From Anagrus nilaparvatae (Eukaryota; Arthropoda; Insecta; Hymenoptera; Mymaridae), in the NCBI GenBank assembly GCA_022575985.1, contig JAKSXM010000002.1, forward strand, positions 18,215,001-18,279,000: a DNA stretch of 64,000 nt, written 5' to 3'. The notes under the pieces are model-generated. The model searched no databases. It was not told the DNA's origin and saw only the letters and a list, made by a program, of their open reading frames with translations. This document shows, piece by piece, positions 32,781 to 44,790 of the stretch (the first letter of the stretch is position 1; every line of letters begins with the position of its first letter). The position numbers and the translations under genes are program-made.

Positions 32781-33202
32781 AGAGTTTTCCTAAGTCAAAA
32801 CTTCATATCTGGACCATATTTAAGAACAGCTTCAGTTTTTCAAAATACAATGATCCCGACTTTGTCAAACTTCTATACCTATAATAGGTCTCAAAATCTA
32901 GTGGTACCTAACACAGTATTCACTACCCCTAATCAGATTAGCCTTTAGAGATATCTAAAAACTATTTTATTGTAAAATAATATTCTTTCGTTATGAATAA
33001 TTTATTTAAAAAAAAAAAATGTTTTTGATCAAAATAAGTATTTATTATATAATTTAAAAATTTGTTTAAAGATTATTTAAATAAAAAAATGAAAATTATT
33101 ATTCAAATTTAAAAAAAATATTATTTCATGTTATACACAACAATTTTAAAACACTATTTGATTGTTTATTATTTCTATTGTTAATTAAAATTTTTTAATT
33201 AT
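32781..33202. other. Intergenic, no feature
   Basis: AT-rich, with no coding or repeat structure that I can support. An AATAAA-like site could serve the SDR gene but none stands out. Confidence 0.4.
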
Positions 33203-35067
33203 GGGCATATCTCACCAAGTGGTTATATTGCATATATGAGGGTTTTAATGAAAATCCAGGTTTCTGTTTAAAAAAAAAATTATTGAAATTTATTTAAATA
33301 TATTTCTTCTCAAGCCTCAAGAAATTTTTTTGCCTAATTTCTTTAATGATTATGAAATAACAGCCTTGGAATGATTCGAAACCCTAATATTTTGTTGGTA
33401 ACCTTGTTAAGTTTTTTAAATTCTTAACATTACAGAGGGAATGCCGTAAAACTATTTGCCTTTTTATAAATAGATTTTGATAAATTAATAATATATTTAA
33501 TTTATTCACATAATTAAAACAGTGTGCTCCTTTTCTAAAAAAAATTCTGCCAGCTGAAATATTGGTAACCACATTTTCAAATAAATCCGACCAAAGAAAG
33601 TTTCTTAAGCCACAAATGAATGCCGTGAACAATTTTTACTTCTAACTATTCTCAAAATTCTGTACATTATTTCACAATTTGAAAGTGATTCGAGAAAAAC
33701 TGGTGCCTCCAATAATTTAGTAGATATCGACATCAAAAGGCTTTGTTGTCGATGCGTAATTTTGGTACTAAAATCACATTTTTTAATGGCACTCGTTCAA
33801 TTTTTAAAAAATCTTCGCAAAATCTTTTGTGATTTATGTAAAATGTTATAAGATTTCAGTTAAAAAAAACGGCATAGCTTAAGTCAATGCGTTGTATGTA
33901 TAAACTGCAGTTTTATATAAACTAATCGTACAATTTCGAAGCGTTGTTTACCAATAACCTAAAAATAACAAACGTGTAAGAATTACGTATATTTCATTCT
34001 TATAGTTCAAAAAAGATGTTTTTGATTTGAATTTAGTGCTTTAAAAAAATAAATAAAATTTTGTAGCTGTAGGTCATACTTAGTGGATCATTAAAATCTG
34101 TATTTCAAGAAATATACATTTTGAAAAAAATCAAAAACTCTAAAAAAATGTTTCAAAAATCATAAAATGCACAACTAAATGATTTAATAAATTATAATAA
34201 GATAATGCGATCATATTTTAACCAGTGGTGGATTCAGAAAAGGGCCTAAAGGGTGGGGCGCTTAAGCAAAATTTTGTATGTTTTCTTATGAAATTTGTAT
34301 AAAAAAACAAAATTATGAATAATTTATTTGAATAATTATTGAATAATTATAACTACAGCTACAAAAATTATGAATAAAAAACATGCATTTTTGGGAGCTC
34401 AGGGGAGAAAATCACCCTTACCACCCCCCTTTTGATCCACCCATGATTTTAGCAGTAGTCAAATAAAAATTAGGTATAACGATAAAGAATTTTTAAAACA
34501 AATATTTAGTAATAGGAAGTTTAAAGACAAATAATTTGAATGCTTTGAGTGATTTTTTGAAACAAACAGGAACTTTTCTTACATATTAAAATTTTATAAA
34601 ACTGCAAAAATAAAAATTTTTTTAAAATAATTTTTTAATAACTAATATGTTAACTATATTTTAGACTTTATGTGAGCAATGAGTTAAAGATTCAGGGAGC
34701 TTAGCCTAGCTATACCTATAGCGCAGTCGGTAGAACATTTAATTTTTTGTTTATAAAAAAATTAAAAATATATCTTCTTATTATTGGTTTTTGGACAGAA
34801 ATAAAATTTATTGTTATATACCTCTATAGTCTATATTTTCCAGTATTTTTGAGAACTAATTTCATCATTTAGTAATTATAACCTTAAATATATTTTTTAA
34901 TTTAAGAAGTTCATTTATCAAACGCCGTAGCTTAAAATTAAGTTACGCAAAGAAAATCTTAATTCTTATTGTTCTATTAAACTTCTGTCCAAATGTCATT
35001 AATGTGCTCTCAAAAATAAAATTTATTTTATAAAATTAGAAATATAACCACTTGGTGAGATATGCCC
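33203..35067. mobile_element. 1.87-kb element with 27-bp terminal repeats
   Basis: The ends GGGCATATCTCACCAAGTGG and its exact reverse complement continue to a 26-27 bp match and are flanked by TTAT on both sides (33199-33202, 35068-35071). The interior has no intact transposase. A minus-strand open frame at 33384-33632 is unrecognised. A hAT-like MITE is nested at 34223-34445, and a tRNA-like box A sits at 34717-34745. Confidence 0.75.
34223..34445 (+). mobile_element. hAT-like MITE (CAGTGGTGGATTCAG ends) nested in a larger element
   Basis: The ends CAGTGGTGGATTCAG and GATCCACCCATG are imperfect inverted repeats. ATTTTAAC before and ATTTTAGC after give an 8-bp target duplication with one mismatch. 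The same family occurs at 58400-58605 (CAGCGGCGGATCCAG), partly at 57800-57975, and near 61008 (CAGTGCCGGATTTAG). Confidence 0.75.
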
Positions 35068-35733
35068 TTATATGTGTAATATTTAAAAAAAAAAATTTTT
35101 ACTATTTTTAACTGATCATTGCCAGCGTGGCCAAAACGTGGCAATTGAGTTTTTTCGAGTTAACATTTTATAAAAAATTGAAAGCAATAATGATTCCTGG
35201 GTTAAAAATTTATGAATTAATTATTTTTCTTGTCATTTATGGTCTGTAATCATTCAGAAGAGGTAAACAGAGGGTAGAATCCTCAAAAACAAGCTATGAT
35301 ACCTCATTTGGATTTCAAAATTCGTCAGTTATCTTTTTGAAATTTATTTGTATTTTTAGCTTAAAATTTACATTCGGCGGTTTTTGAGGTTCTTTATTCC
35401 AAATATGAAAAGAAAAAAATTATAAAATTTAATCTGAAGGTAAAAATCTATGTAAATAAGGCTTGTAATGGGTAAATTATTATAGTTTGGAGAATACCAA
35501 CCTTATAATAAAATAAAATTACTAGTTTCTCTTTTCTTTCCCTTGTTGAATGTTTTATTTTTTTATGTTCAAATTTGGAATCAATGATCAAAAAACAAAA
35601 ATCCTTGGTATTTATTTGTAGACTAAAAATATAGTTTTTGAAAAACATACATTTTCATCCCTTTTAATCCCAGGATTTTACAATTTCCTACCCTTAGATT
35701 AATTTCTACAATTTTTTTTAGGTTTAGGGAATC
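35068..35733. other. Intergenic repeat fragments
   Basis: 35120-35300 contains GCCAAAACGTGGCA and a segment related to 44400-44600 and 36580-36640 (TTTTTAATGATTC-like words). No coding sequence. Confidence 0.45.
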
Positions 35734-36274
35734 GGGTGATGGCCAGTTGCGCTAATCTCCCCTTATTTTTGCCCACTTGCACTAATTCCGTGTGCCAAGA
35801 TTATAGATTATATTTTATCTAATTAAATATTCATGGTATCAGTTGCGCCAATAATTTAAATATTCATGGTTTCAGATGCGCCAATGTTCATTTTGTTTTA
35901 TTATAAACAAATATTTAAAAATAAACAAGAAATTTATTCCCCTTCATATAAATATTTTATTATTTACAAAATTTGTTAACTAATTTTGAATTTGTTTTTA
36001 TTTCTTACATTAAATATTATATTATAAACTAGAACGCGTTTGAGCTATAACGCGTTTTAACTATGTTCAAAAAGTATGTAAAAAATATAATTAAAAAAAT
36101 GTAAATAAATAAAATTTGTTAATAAATAAATTGTAAATATAAAAATAAAATATGAATTTTTAATGATGGCACAAACAGTTAGCGCAACTGATACCTAGGA
36201 ATTAGCGCAAGTGGTACCTTTTTTTAATCTTAGATAAAATTATGGCACACGATTAGCGCAACTGCGCCCAACCC
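35734..36274. mobile_element. 541-bp TIR element with exact 8-bp target duplication
   Basis: AGGGAATC is present at 35726-35733 and 36275-36282. The ends read GGGTGATGGCCAGTTGCGCT and, reversed, GGGTTGGGCGCAGTTGCGCT. Subterminal repeats of CAGTTGCGC-type words occur on both sides. An 8-bp duplication fits hAT or Merlin (which starts GG). The superfamily cannot be fixed without a transposase. Confidence 0.85.
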
Positions 36275-36282
36275 AGGGAATC

Positions 36283-37481
36283 AGAATAGTTTGGGCTTAG
36301 AATCTTACATCTAGTAATATATAAACAAATACAACTACAAATTATAAAAATAGAAAATTGTATTGTAATGTTGAGTAACATTTGTATTATACCTAGTCCT
36401 CAGCTGGAAGTAAACATGTTCCATGCATTTAGGTTGTGTTTACACAAACCGGTTATAAGTTTTTTATTATCGTATTTGGAATTAGCATCTTCGAAAAACT
36501 CCAGATCTAAATTTTGAGCCAAAAAAACAAATAAGTTTCAGAAATATATAAATCACGTTTTGGCCGAAAAATGGGGTTCAATAAGAGGTTTGTTTTTAAT
36601 GATTCCACTCTCTGTAAGCTTTTTCTAAAAGTTTGTTCCCAAAGCAACAATTTAAATAATTCATAAGTGTTTAGTCCATGAACCATTATTACATTCAATT
36701 GTTTATAAAATTTTAACCTGATAAAAATCGGCATCTTTTGGCAGTGCCGCGTCAGCAGTAATTTTGTAAATATATATTTATTAAGTAATGTAATGTCTTT
36801 TTGAATATTGTATAGACATTTTAGAATATTTTAAAATAAAAATATTAAATTTTATGAATATTAATTTTTCATTTTTATTTTTGATGAAAACAAATAAAAA
36901 GAAATAACAAAAAAAAATTACTGCTGAGATATAATCTGCATCATATGATGAGTTTAGTATTTTAATAATAAATAGATTAATACCTTATTAATATTCAAGG
37001 ATTATAAAAATAAGTACTTATTGTCGAACAAAAAGGGATAATTTTATTTTTGAATAAATATATTTAAAAAGTTCGACTCTTTTCTTTTTTCTTTATGAAA
37101 AAAATAAAAATATTATATAACTACGCCTTCCTTTACGGACTTAGTGTGTGATTTCTTTTAGTTGGACCCAACAAACTACTCAAACAAAAGAATTCCACCA
37201 CCTACCTTTACTCATTTTTTTTGGCCAATGAAATTTGAGGTTTCTAAAGACTGTTTTTCTTCATTTCTAAATTTTATTTTATTTTCAATCAGTTAAAACA
37301 AAGTACTCGCACGAAAAGGTTGCTTGTTGCTTAAAGAAGTTTTAGTTAAATTTAATTTTTGTTGTTATTTTAAAATTTTTTAAAAAATTACATAGTATCT
37401 TAACTTAACTTAAAATTTTTAAAGTGTAATTAAACTATTTTAATTAAAAAAAAAAATTTAGCGGCACTCACGGATTTAATT
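36283..37481. other. Intergenic; possible 5' untranslated exon at its end
   Basis: 36405-36455 is a fragment of the catgttccatg repeat family. At 37481/37482 a strong donor (GTAAGTATA) follows a short GC-richer segment (GCGGCACTCACGGATTTAAT). This could be the untranslated first exon of the next gene, whose ATG lies just after the acceptor at 37971. A small palindrome at 37549-37612 (TTCTACAATAGCT / AGCTATTGTAGAA) is inside that putative intron. Confidence 0.4.
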
Positions 37482-37990
37482 GTAAGTATATTTTTGATAT
37501 TTTGATATTATACACTTGTTTCTTTTTTAAAGTTTTAGGATCGTTCTACAATAGCTGCAAATCGGCAAATATGCAATGTCAGGGCTGTGCAGTGTAGCTA
37601 TTGTAGAATCCCTTAGTTTTTCTATTTCCTAAAAAAAATTATTTTAATTACTGAATAGAAGGGAAAAAAGGCTGCTTTCTAACCTTGACGTCTGTAAATC
37701 ATTGCATTTAGCAAAAATAAACTTTTTTTTAAACAATTTAGAAAATAGTTGAATAGCAATTTTATCTAAATTTTTAGTCCTTTCATGTACAATTAATAAT
37801 TTTGCAAACATACCATTCATTTTATATTTTGTTAATAGTATTTTTATTAACGAGAGATTACAACAATAAAATTTTTTTAACTTACCATGCTATGTTATTT
37901 TCAATAAAACTAGAATTTTTTTTTAATTGGAAAAATTATAATTAATGCTATTTGTGATTTCTTTTTTTCAGATTCAGAAAATCAGCAAAA

Positions 37991-40900
37991 ATGGGTAAAG
38001 ATTTAAAGGACAGCGAACTGGACAAAAAAATAAATATTAACACAGTAAGTTTTTTAAGTTAAGGGGGTATCCATAAATTCCCTAAGATATTCAGGAGGTT
38101 GGTTTTACGATAGGAATAGAATAAATATAGAAAATATAGCATGTTTGTAAAATTATAGTGACTAGATATAAAGACGTGAGCGAGGACGTGAGTAAAAAAT
38201 AGTCAAAAATTATCTTACGTAACTTGTGAATAACCCCACGGTAGAGCTGCTTTGGTTGAATATTCAACCAATTGGTTGAATTTCGCAGTTTTTGGTTGAA
38301 TTTTCAACCAATTGGTTGAATTTTCAACCAATTGGTTGAATATTAAACCAAATACTGCGATTTTCAACCAAAAACTGCGATATTCAACCAAAAACTGCGA
38401 AATTCAACCAATTGGTTGAATTTTCAACCAAAACTGGTTTAATTTTCAACCAAAAGCTAAAATACGAAATAAAAACGATGTTTTTATAGTACATGGTAAG
38501 AAATGATCAGGGCATCCATTAAAAGTGAATGAATTTTATTATATTATTGTAATTAGTAATTTTTTATGTACTACTTCTTTTGGCTCTAAAATTGAGGAAT
38601 GACTAATTAAAAAGGTTATCCTACGTAGAATAACAAAATGACGGCTACCTACAGAAAGTTAAAATGAAATAAAAAGCCTTTAATTTTCGGCAAAAGCAGC
38701 TGTAAAAATTTTTTGAGAACATAAAAATACTAAAACTCGACGACATCCTGAAATTAGTGCATTTATTAAGTTGCTTAGTAAGTTTAAAGTAAATTGGTGC
38801 AGATTTTATCGCGCAATCGTGTCCATTACTTTTCAAAAACGCTGTTTTGAGTAAAATGGCCTCAAAGTTTTAGATGAATTTTTTCGGTACTTTTAGTTAT
38901 TAAATTATTTATTTTAATGCAAGATATCTGATCAACACAAAATTATTCGACACATCAATGATTCTACACAAGAAAGTTTTCCGGAATCGTTCTACATCAA
39001 AAATCGTTGTGCTAAAAAGATCAACACAAATTTTTTTTAGTCGAAGTATTCAACACTTATTTCTTTCATATGCTAGCATAAATAAATATCACTTAAGAGA
39101 GCGTATTGAATATTTCGATTAGAAAAAATTTGTGTTGATCTTTTCGGTACAGGATTTTCAGGTGTAGAACGATTCCGCAAAACTTTCTTGTGTAGAATTA
39201 TTGATGTGTCGAATAATTTTGTGTTGATCAGATCCCTTGCCATTTTAACATGGAACAGGTTCGTTAGATAGGGTATTTGAAAAAGTTTGGCTAGGCAGAG
39301 GGGGGGTGTGAAATGGACTTATAATATTCTTGATTTAGGGACTTAGAATAATTTGTACTGGAAGCCTGATCAGGCCCTGATAAGAACAAGAACTTAGAGG
39401 ATTACTTTATATGTTTATGGACTTACGATAATTTATATTTCAGGATTTATTGTAATTTCGGTTTTTGGATTAATTACTGTTATCAGTGAACAAGTTCTAT
39501 GCTCGTTGGTTGAGTAGTTACACAAACTTTTTTTTTTATTCGTTAGAGAAATTTATAACAGAAAACTCTAGATCAAAAAAATTAAAATCGGTCACGTAGT
39601 TTTAGAGAAATCTTAATTAGAAGGTGTAAAAACATAGTTTTCTAAATAAGATTACAAATTTTTTTTTGTATATTTAAGTAGACTTATAAGTTATCAGTGA
39701 TTTTTGAGCCATAAAGTTATCTTTTTGGTTTTCATACTGAACCTGTAGCTGATTTTACCCCTGCTGCTTGTCTGATTTGCTATTTTTTACTATTTTGGCA
39801 CGGCTAAATTTGGCGTTATAAACAATCGCGAATATTAGCAAAATTTGCTCATAATTTCTATCAATGACCAGTTCCGACATAATTTCTAACTATATTTAAC
39901 AAAAAGGATTTAAAAATAAATTTTTTTTACATACTCTTAAGACATGTATAAAGTAATTAATAAAAAAAAATAATTTGATTATTAAAAAAAAAATTAGGTA
40001 AAACGACAGGAAGTTAAAGCATACAATATTAAGTTTAAAAAAATTTATCATACTATGTACAGAGCCTATAGAAGTACTGCATAAAAAATTATTAATTACA
40101 ATAATATAATAAAATTCATTCACTTTTAATGGATACCCTGATAATTTTTTATCCTGTACTATAAAAATATCGTTTTTATTTTGTATTTTAGCTTTTGGTT
40201 GAAAATTAAAGCAGTTTTGGTTGAATATTCAACCAATTGGTTGAATTTCGCAGTTTTTGGTTGAATATCGCAGTTTTTGGTTGAAAATCGCAGTATTTGG
40301 TTTAATATTCAACCAATTGGTTGAATATTCAACCAAAGCAGCTCTACCGTGCCCTCAAATAAAATTTTATAAATCCGTCCGATCAACAACGAGATTTCTT
40401 CAATTGCAGCAAGAGAAATTTTTGCAAATATAGCTTACTTATATCTTTTTTGATTCTAAATTCTTTTCCAATTTATGATTATTAGTATTATCTATAATTA
40501 AAATTTGAAAATATTCATAACTTATAATTGTATATATTAATTTTTTAGGTTGGAAAGAGTACAATAGCAATAAGTTTTGACGATCTGAGACTGGAAAAAC
40601 CAGATCTTTTCAAAAATGTAAGTTTTCAAATTTACTAATGCAACTTTTGAAAATTATTTTTTCGGTGAATAGGTATCCTTAGAATCATTCAATTATAATT
40701 CAAAGAATTTTTTTCTTTTCTATAATCATTAATTTTCTTAAAAATATTCAAATAATTTTTTTTTTTATTCTCCGAAAGAATTTGATTTTTCAGTATTTTA
40801 TTTAATGTAAATAGAAAATTAATATTTTTTTTTCTTTTTCAGTTCAAAAAAAGAAATCGAGATGATTTAGTTGAACCTAAAGAAGAAATTAAACATAATA

Positions 40901-43900
40901 ATTTACCACCAAATCAAATGAACACAGTAAGCTTAATTCCAATCATACTTCCATTTTCTACTTGTTTATGTAATTATTTAATTTTTCTAATTTAAATATT
41001 TTTGTTTTCGCCAAATTAGTTTTAATTTTATAATTGCAACTATATCTATTACTTTACTTTTTTATAGCAAATTTTTTTGATAACAAAGGCTTTTGCCGGA
41101 TAAATATAGTTATTTGGCCCCCGCAACCAAACTTAGACTTAGTAGTAGCATTTAAAAATTTGTCAAAAGATTCACGGAATATCGTTGGGATTAGACCTTT
41201 AAGCCATGATTGGCCCCCAAAAACTTAAAATGACCCAAAAATACGGTTTTTAGGCTTAATATAATTTCTCCAATCGATGAAGAGATAACACTTTTTACAT
41301 TAGCTGAAAAACTTAACACGTCATTTCTTTTCAAGAAAAATTTTTTTGTGGCTATTAGGATGTCTTTAAGACCCCAAAAACAATTTTGAATTTTTCAAAA
41401 ATTGGTTTTTTAAGCATAAAAAATGCACCATCCGCTAATGTTTTATAACCCTGTTTGAGTGAAAAGCGATATTTATTTTTTAACTTTTTAGAAAATCTTC
41501 TAGAGGGAGTATCACTTTCTAATATCCAAATTCAAAATCTAACACCTTTTACCCGCGCTTTTTAAAACTTTTTAAAAACCGATCTTTTAGCTTCCTGAAG
41601 TCTCAAAACGTGCTTTTATTTCAAAAAATCATAAATCAAAATTTTACTAAAAAAAATTGGTTCCTCTATGAGGAACCAATACTTCGTGTTAAAATGAGTT
41701 TCTAAAAGTAATAGTAATAACTTACAAAATTATACTATAAAATTGTAAGACAAATAAGTGGTATTTTTTATTCATCTCTCTTAGGCTTGTCGTATAGTTT
41801 CAGGCTTTAGACGTATAGTCTTTTTTTAAATCGCTGCCTTAAGCTAGTTTTTTGGTTCCTCAATGATGAACCATAGTGATGGGTCTAATTTTGGTTTTTG
41901 ATTTTTTTTAGAGATTTTCCCCTTGTACCTAAACCTAACCTGAGTAACAGTACCCAATAAGTTATTAAAAAACTCACTGATACCCGTTGGAATTTGACCT
42001 GTAGGCGACAAAAGGCCTCCAAAAACCCAAAATACTCAAATTTTATTTAAATTCTTCGCCCTGTTATTAAAGAACACTCATACTTTTCAAGAAATTTTTT
42101 TGCGGCCCTTAATTTTTTTTTTTGGTCCTGGTGGGGTGGGAAACGATATTTCTTAATTTTTCAAAAAAACTCCTGGAGGGGAAGCCACTTTCTATTACTC
42201 GAAAATTCAAAACTATTTACGGCCATTTATTCACGGTTTTTTAACTACAATGAAATTTTTATTTTAAACCGTTTATTATAGTGCCAAAAATGTAAAAGCA
42301 TAGGTATTAAACTGATTTTTATTAATAGGCAACATTGTGCACTACCAAGCGTCCCAATCTGTTACCACGTTTATCCGCGCGTCTTTCAAAACTCTACGTC
42401 GGCCGAACGTCGGCTTATAAAGCGCAGAAGTACTTCGAACTACATTATCTTCATTATACCGGGTTTTATCCCTTGTGTAGTCGTGATCGTAATAGCCTTT
42501 ATGGATTCAAAAATTTAATCTTTACCGGGAAAATAAAACTGATAAAACTGAATTATTTCTGTTGGCACCGGGGAAGGCCGAGAGATATAAATTCTGCCGC
42601 AAAATAATTCACGATCTCACCCACTGTACATTTTAAACGCTGTAAATTAAAATATGCATAAGTAAGGAACAAAAAGAAATTTAAAAAAATATCTTTTAAA
42701 TATCTAATAAATATATATTATATAAAAATATAAAATATAAAATATATATAAAAATATCTTTTAAAAATATCTTTATCTCAATTAATACTGCAAAAATCTT
42801 AATTTTCCCATTTATAAGTATAGTTTGCATGAGCTGAAATTTTCTTAACTTTTTAAAAAAAAAAAAAAATTTATACTAAATCTGCCAAAAACGTATTATT
42901 TTGAACAGTTAATTATTGTGCTAAAAATCAAAAGGTATAGTTATTAAACTAATTTCTATTAATAACCAATTAGTCCAAAACGCTCTATTATGTCACCGAC
43001 ATTTATCCGCGCCTTATTTATTTATAAAGCTAAAATATGCGTAAAGCTCGGAAAAACTGCGGTTAAGTAATATAGGACGATTGGAATTTGGTACTGCCAA
43101 ATGGTAGCTCTTTATAAAAATCATATTAATAACGATGCCTTTACATTTTCTCACAAAAATAATCTGTTTAAAATTAAAATTTAATGTCAGTTATAAGAGT
43201 TAAAAATCAGGTAAACGGCGGTAGAAGATTTCGAATTTTTGGGTACAAGAAAGTGGTTTATATAAAAAAAATTTAAGGATGTTATATATTTTTTTATGCA
43301 CAAAAATCCTAATATCGAAAAGCCCAAAAAAAATGTATTCTTAAAAAGTGATGCTATACTAAGTTTTCAAGCCAATTAGCAGAGTATAATCTGTTCATAC
43401 GTTGGTGAAATGAAATTAATCCCAAAAACCGTATTTTTATTTAAGTTTTTTCAAGTTTTTGGGGGCCTGTCGTGGTCTAGAGGTCTAACCCCACTATTTA
43501 AGCTGGGGCCAAATTATTATTATATAAAAGCCTTTCGTATTACCAGAAATATTTTTTTACAGGTTAAAAATAAGGACGATGTTAAAAGAATAGAATTCAG
43601 CAATTTTGTTGCTGAATACCAACACTTAATTAATGACAAAAACGTAAGTTCATAAAATTATCCTTTTTTTTTCTATAATTAAAAATTTTTTTATTTTTCC
43701 AATTTCTGCAAATAATTTTCTATTTACTTTTTTGAAATAATTCTTTATTTTTATTTTTCATATCAATTTTTATAAAAATCACATAAAAAAATTCTTAACA
43801 TTTATTTAAAAAGCAAATATAAATAAATGACTTTTTGATAACTAAAAACTATATTTTTCTTTCTATTTTTAAGCATGTCAAAAGAAATTTCAACGGTAAA

Positions 43901-44068
43901 ATCGTCAATCAAAACACAGAAACCGACCGTATCCCAGAAAGGACATTAATTTACGAAGAACCTAAGTTAATTATTCAATTCGAATATGAAATAGCTGTAT
44001 CACCATTCCTTGACGAAGAATACCAAAAATTCATGAACAGTTTAGATTTTGAGAAATTGAAAATTTAA
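37991..44068 (+). CDS. Orphan gene, five short coding exons, 160 residues
   Basis: I do not recognise this protein. The coding exons are 37991-38044, 40549-40617, 40843-40926, 43563-43643 and 43874-44068 (with stop). Each has a pyrimidine-rich acceptor and a GTAAG donor, and all four introns are phase 0. Reading frames join without a stop to give 160 residues. The protein is highly charged, with no signal peptide or membrane segment. It starts MGKDLKDSELDKK and contains ISFDDLRLEKPDLF, RIEFSNFVAEYQHLI and a C-terminal segment PKLIIQFEYEIAVSPFLDEE that looks like a beta strand plus acidic helix. The start is chosen because this ATG is 19 bases inside an exon that follows a likely 5' UTR intron. 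AATAAA at 44348-44353 is a good polyadenylation signal. Exon lengths are all multiples of three (54, 69, 84, 81), so any internal exon can be skipped without a frameshift. The introns hold a 2.1-kb transposon and GGTTCCTC-family copies. A divergent insect-specific protein is likely; I suggest no function. Confidence 0.65.
38925..39240. mobile_element. ~320-bp MITE with ~125-bp arms
   Basis: 38925-39045 pairs with 39107-39240. Landmarks are ATCTGATCAACACAAAATTA, TCGACACATCAATGATTC and AAGATCAACACAAATTTTTT. It is a compact fold-back with a ~60-base loop, nested in the larger element. Confidence 0.8.
39243..39535 (+). repeat. Short-TIR repeat, short form
   Basis: Starts AACATGGAACAGGTTCGTTAG and ends GTGAACAAGTTCTATGCTCG. 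This gives both ends of the family whose 2174-4905 copy is interrupted by the LINE. The interior has GGACTTAGAATAATTTG-like units instead of the GGTGCAGAAG units. Confidence 0.7.
41090..42240 (+). repeat. Two diverged GGTTCCTC-family copies in intron 3 of the orphan gene
   Basis: 41090-41690 ends with CTTCCTGAAGTCTCAAAACG and GGTTCCTCTATGAGGAACCA. 41860-42240 repeats the first half: GTTGGAATTTGACC, CCAAAAACCCAAAATA, CGATATTTCTTAATTTTTC and CACTTTCTATTACTC correspond to words at 41185-41540. No coding sequence. The open frame at 41034-41228 is part of this repeat. Confidence 0.6.
42300..43100. other. Repeat-like GC-richer block, no supported gene
   Basis: 42335-42607 is a 90-codon open frame in a GC-richer patch. 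A similar but non-coding version of its first part (TTTATCCGCGC) recurs at 43000-43020. I therefore read it as a dispersed repeat and not an exon. Confidence 0.4.
43458..43510 (+). repeat. tRNA-like SINE head fragment
   Basis: GTCGTGGTCTAGAGGTCTAA resembles a Pol III box A (TGGTCTAGAGG). No box B or tail is recognisable. It could be the head of a tRNA-derived SINE, truncated. Confidence 0.3.
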
Positions 44069-44399
44069 ATGTGAAGAATTAAATTATGAATAGTTCTAAT
44101 TAATAATTAATTGTAGATATTTATTATTTAAAATTTTAATTTATTATTAATTTCGCTGCTGATTATGATATTAAATTATTTAATTATGATTTAAAATTTT
44201 ACAAATCGTACTTAATCTAGTCATTAAACATTTTTTTGTACATATTATAAGCTTTTTTACTTTTATTAGATGTTAAATTAAGTAATAACTTTTATGAATT
44301 CTGCTAATTGTTCGAATTTTAAAAAAGAAACAAATTTTTGTACTTGTAATAAAGAATATAAGAATTATAAACTAAATATTTAATAGATTTAACCTATTA

Positions 44400-44790
44400 A
44401 CGCCAGTGCAGCCAAAACGTGCCACTGAAAAATTGGTGTAAAAAGGCTTGTTTTTAATGATTCTACCCTCTATAGACCTTTTTTGACAGCTGGTACACCA
44501 AAATTGACCAAAAAACTTAATAATTCATAAGAAACTATTTTCACTTTCTTTATTTTCACAATTATAAACCAAAAAACTCAACCTAGATTTTGAATCAATA
44601 AATAAAATTAAATAAAGTTAAATACGATTATGATTAATTCCAGTTAATAAATTTCAACAATATAATTAATTTAACCCATATTTCATTCTGCCTTATATAA
44701 CCCGAGAATCGCAATTTACATGCGATTATGAGTAAACATGTTCCATGCTCGTTGGTTGTGTAGTTACACAAACCGGTTATAAATTTTTTT
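44400..44790 (+). repeat. Composite of dispersed repeat fragments
   Basis: 44400-44600 resembles 35120-35300. 44670-44720 (CTTATATAACCCGAGAATCG) resembles the start of the 52640/61215 repeat. 44727-44790 is a right end of the short-TIR family (AACATGTTCCATGCTCG). Together with 36405-36640 this shows that the same pieces travel together. Confidence 0.55.

Larger units (their letters stand above)
38237..40351. mobile_element. CACGG-ended TIR element in intron 1 of the orphan gene (CMC/CACTA-like)
   Basis: The ends CACGGTAGAGCTGCTTTGG and the exact reverse complement are flanked by CCC on both sides (38234-38236, 40352-40354). The outer ~230 bases on the left and 150 on the right are arrays of palindromes TTGGTTGAATATTCAACCAA alternating with a TTTTGGTTGAATTTCGCAG spacer. 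Inner arms (about 38460-38590 and 40040-40195) also pair. CACNG ends with a 3-bp duplication suggest the CMC (EnSpm/CACTA) superfamily. The loop carries a 320-bp MITE (38925-39240) and a short-TIR repeat copy (39243-39535), and has no transposase. Confidence 0.8.

Noticed and set aside
33384..33632. Transposase or RT fragment in the 33203-35067 element
   Set aside because: No catalytic motif or family signature could be recognised, so it is left as an unannotated open frame.
38240..38460. CRISPR-like array of regularly spaced palindromes
   Set aside because: The palindromes are transposon subterminal repeats with repeated, not unique, spacers in a eukaryotic genome.
42335..42607. Additional exon of the 37991-44068 gene
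   Set aside because: It has no splice sites in phase 0, and part of the sequence recurs nearby without coding potential.
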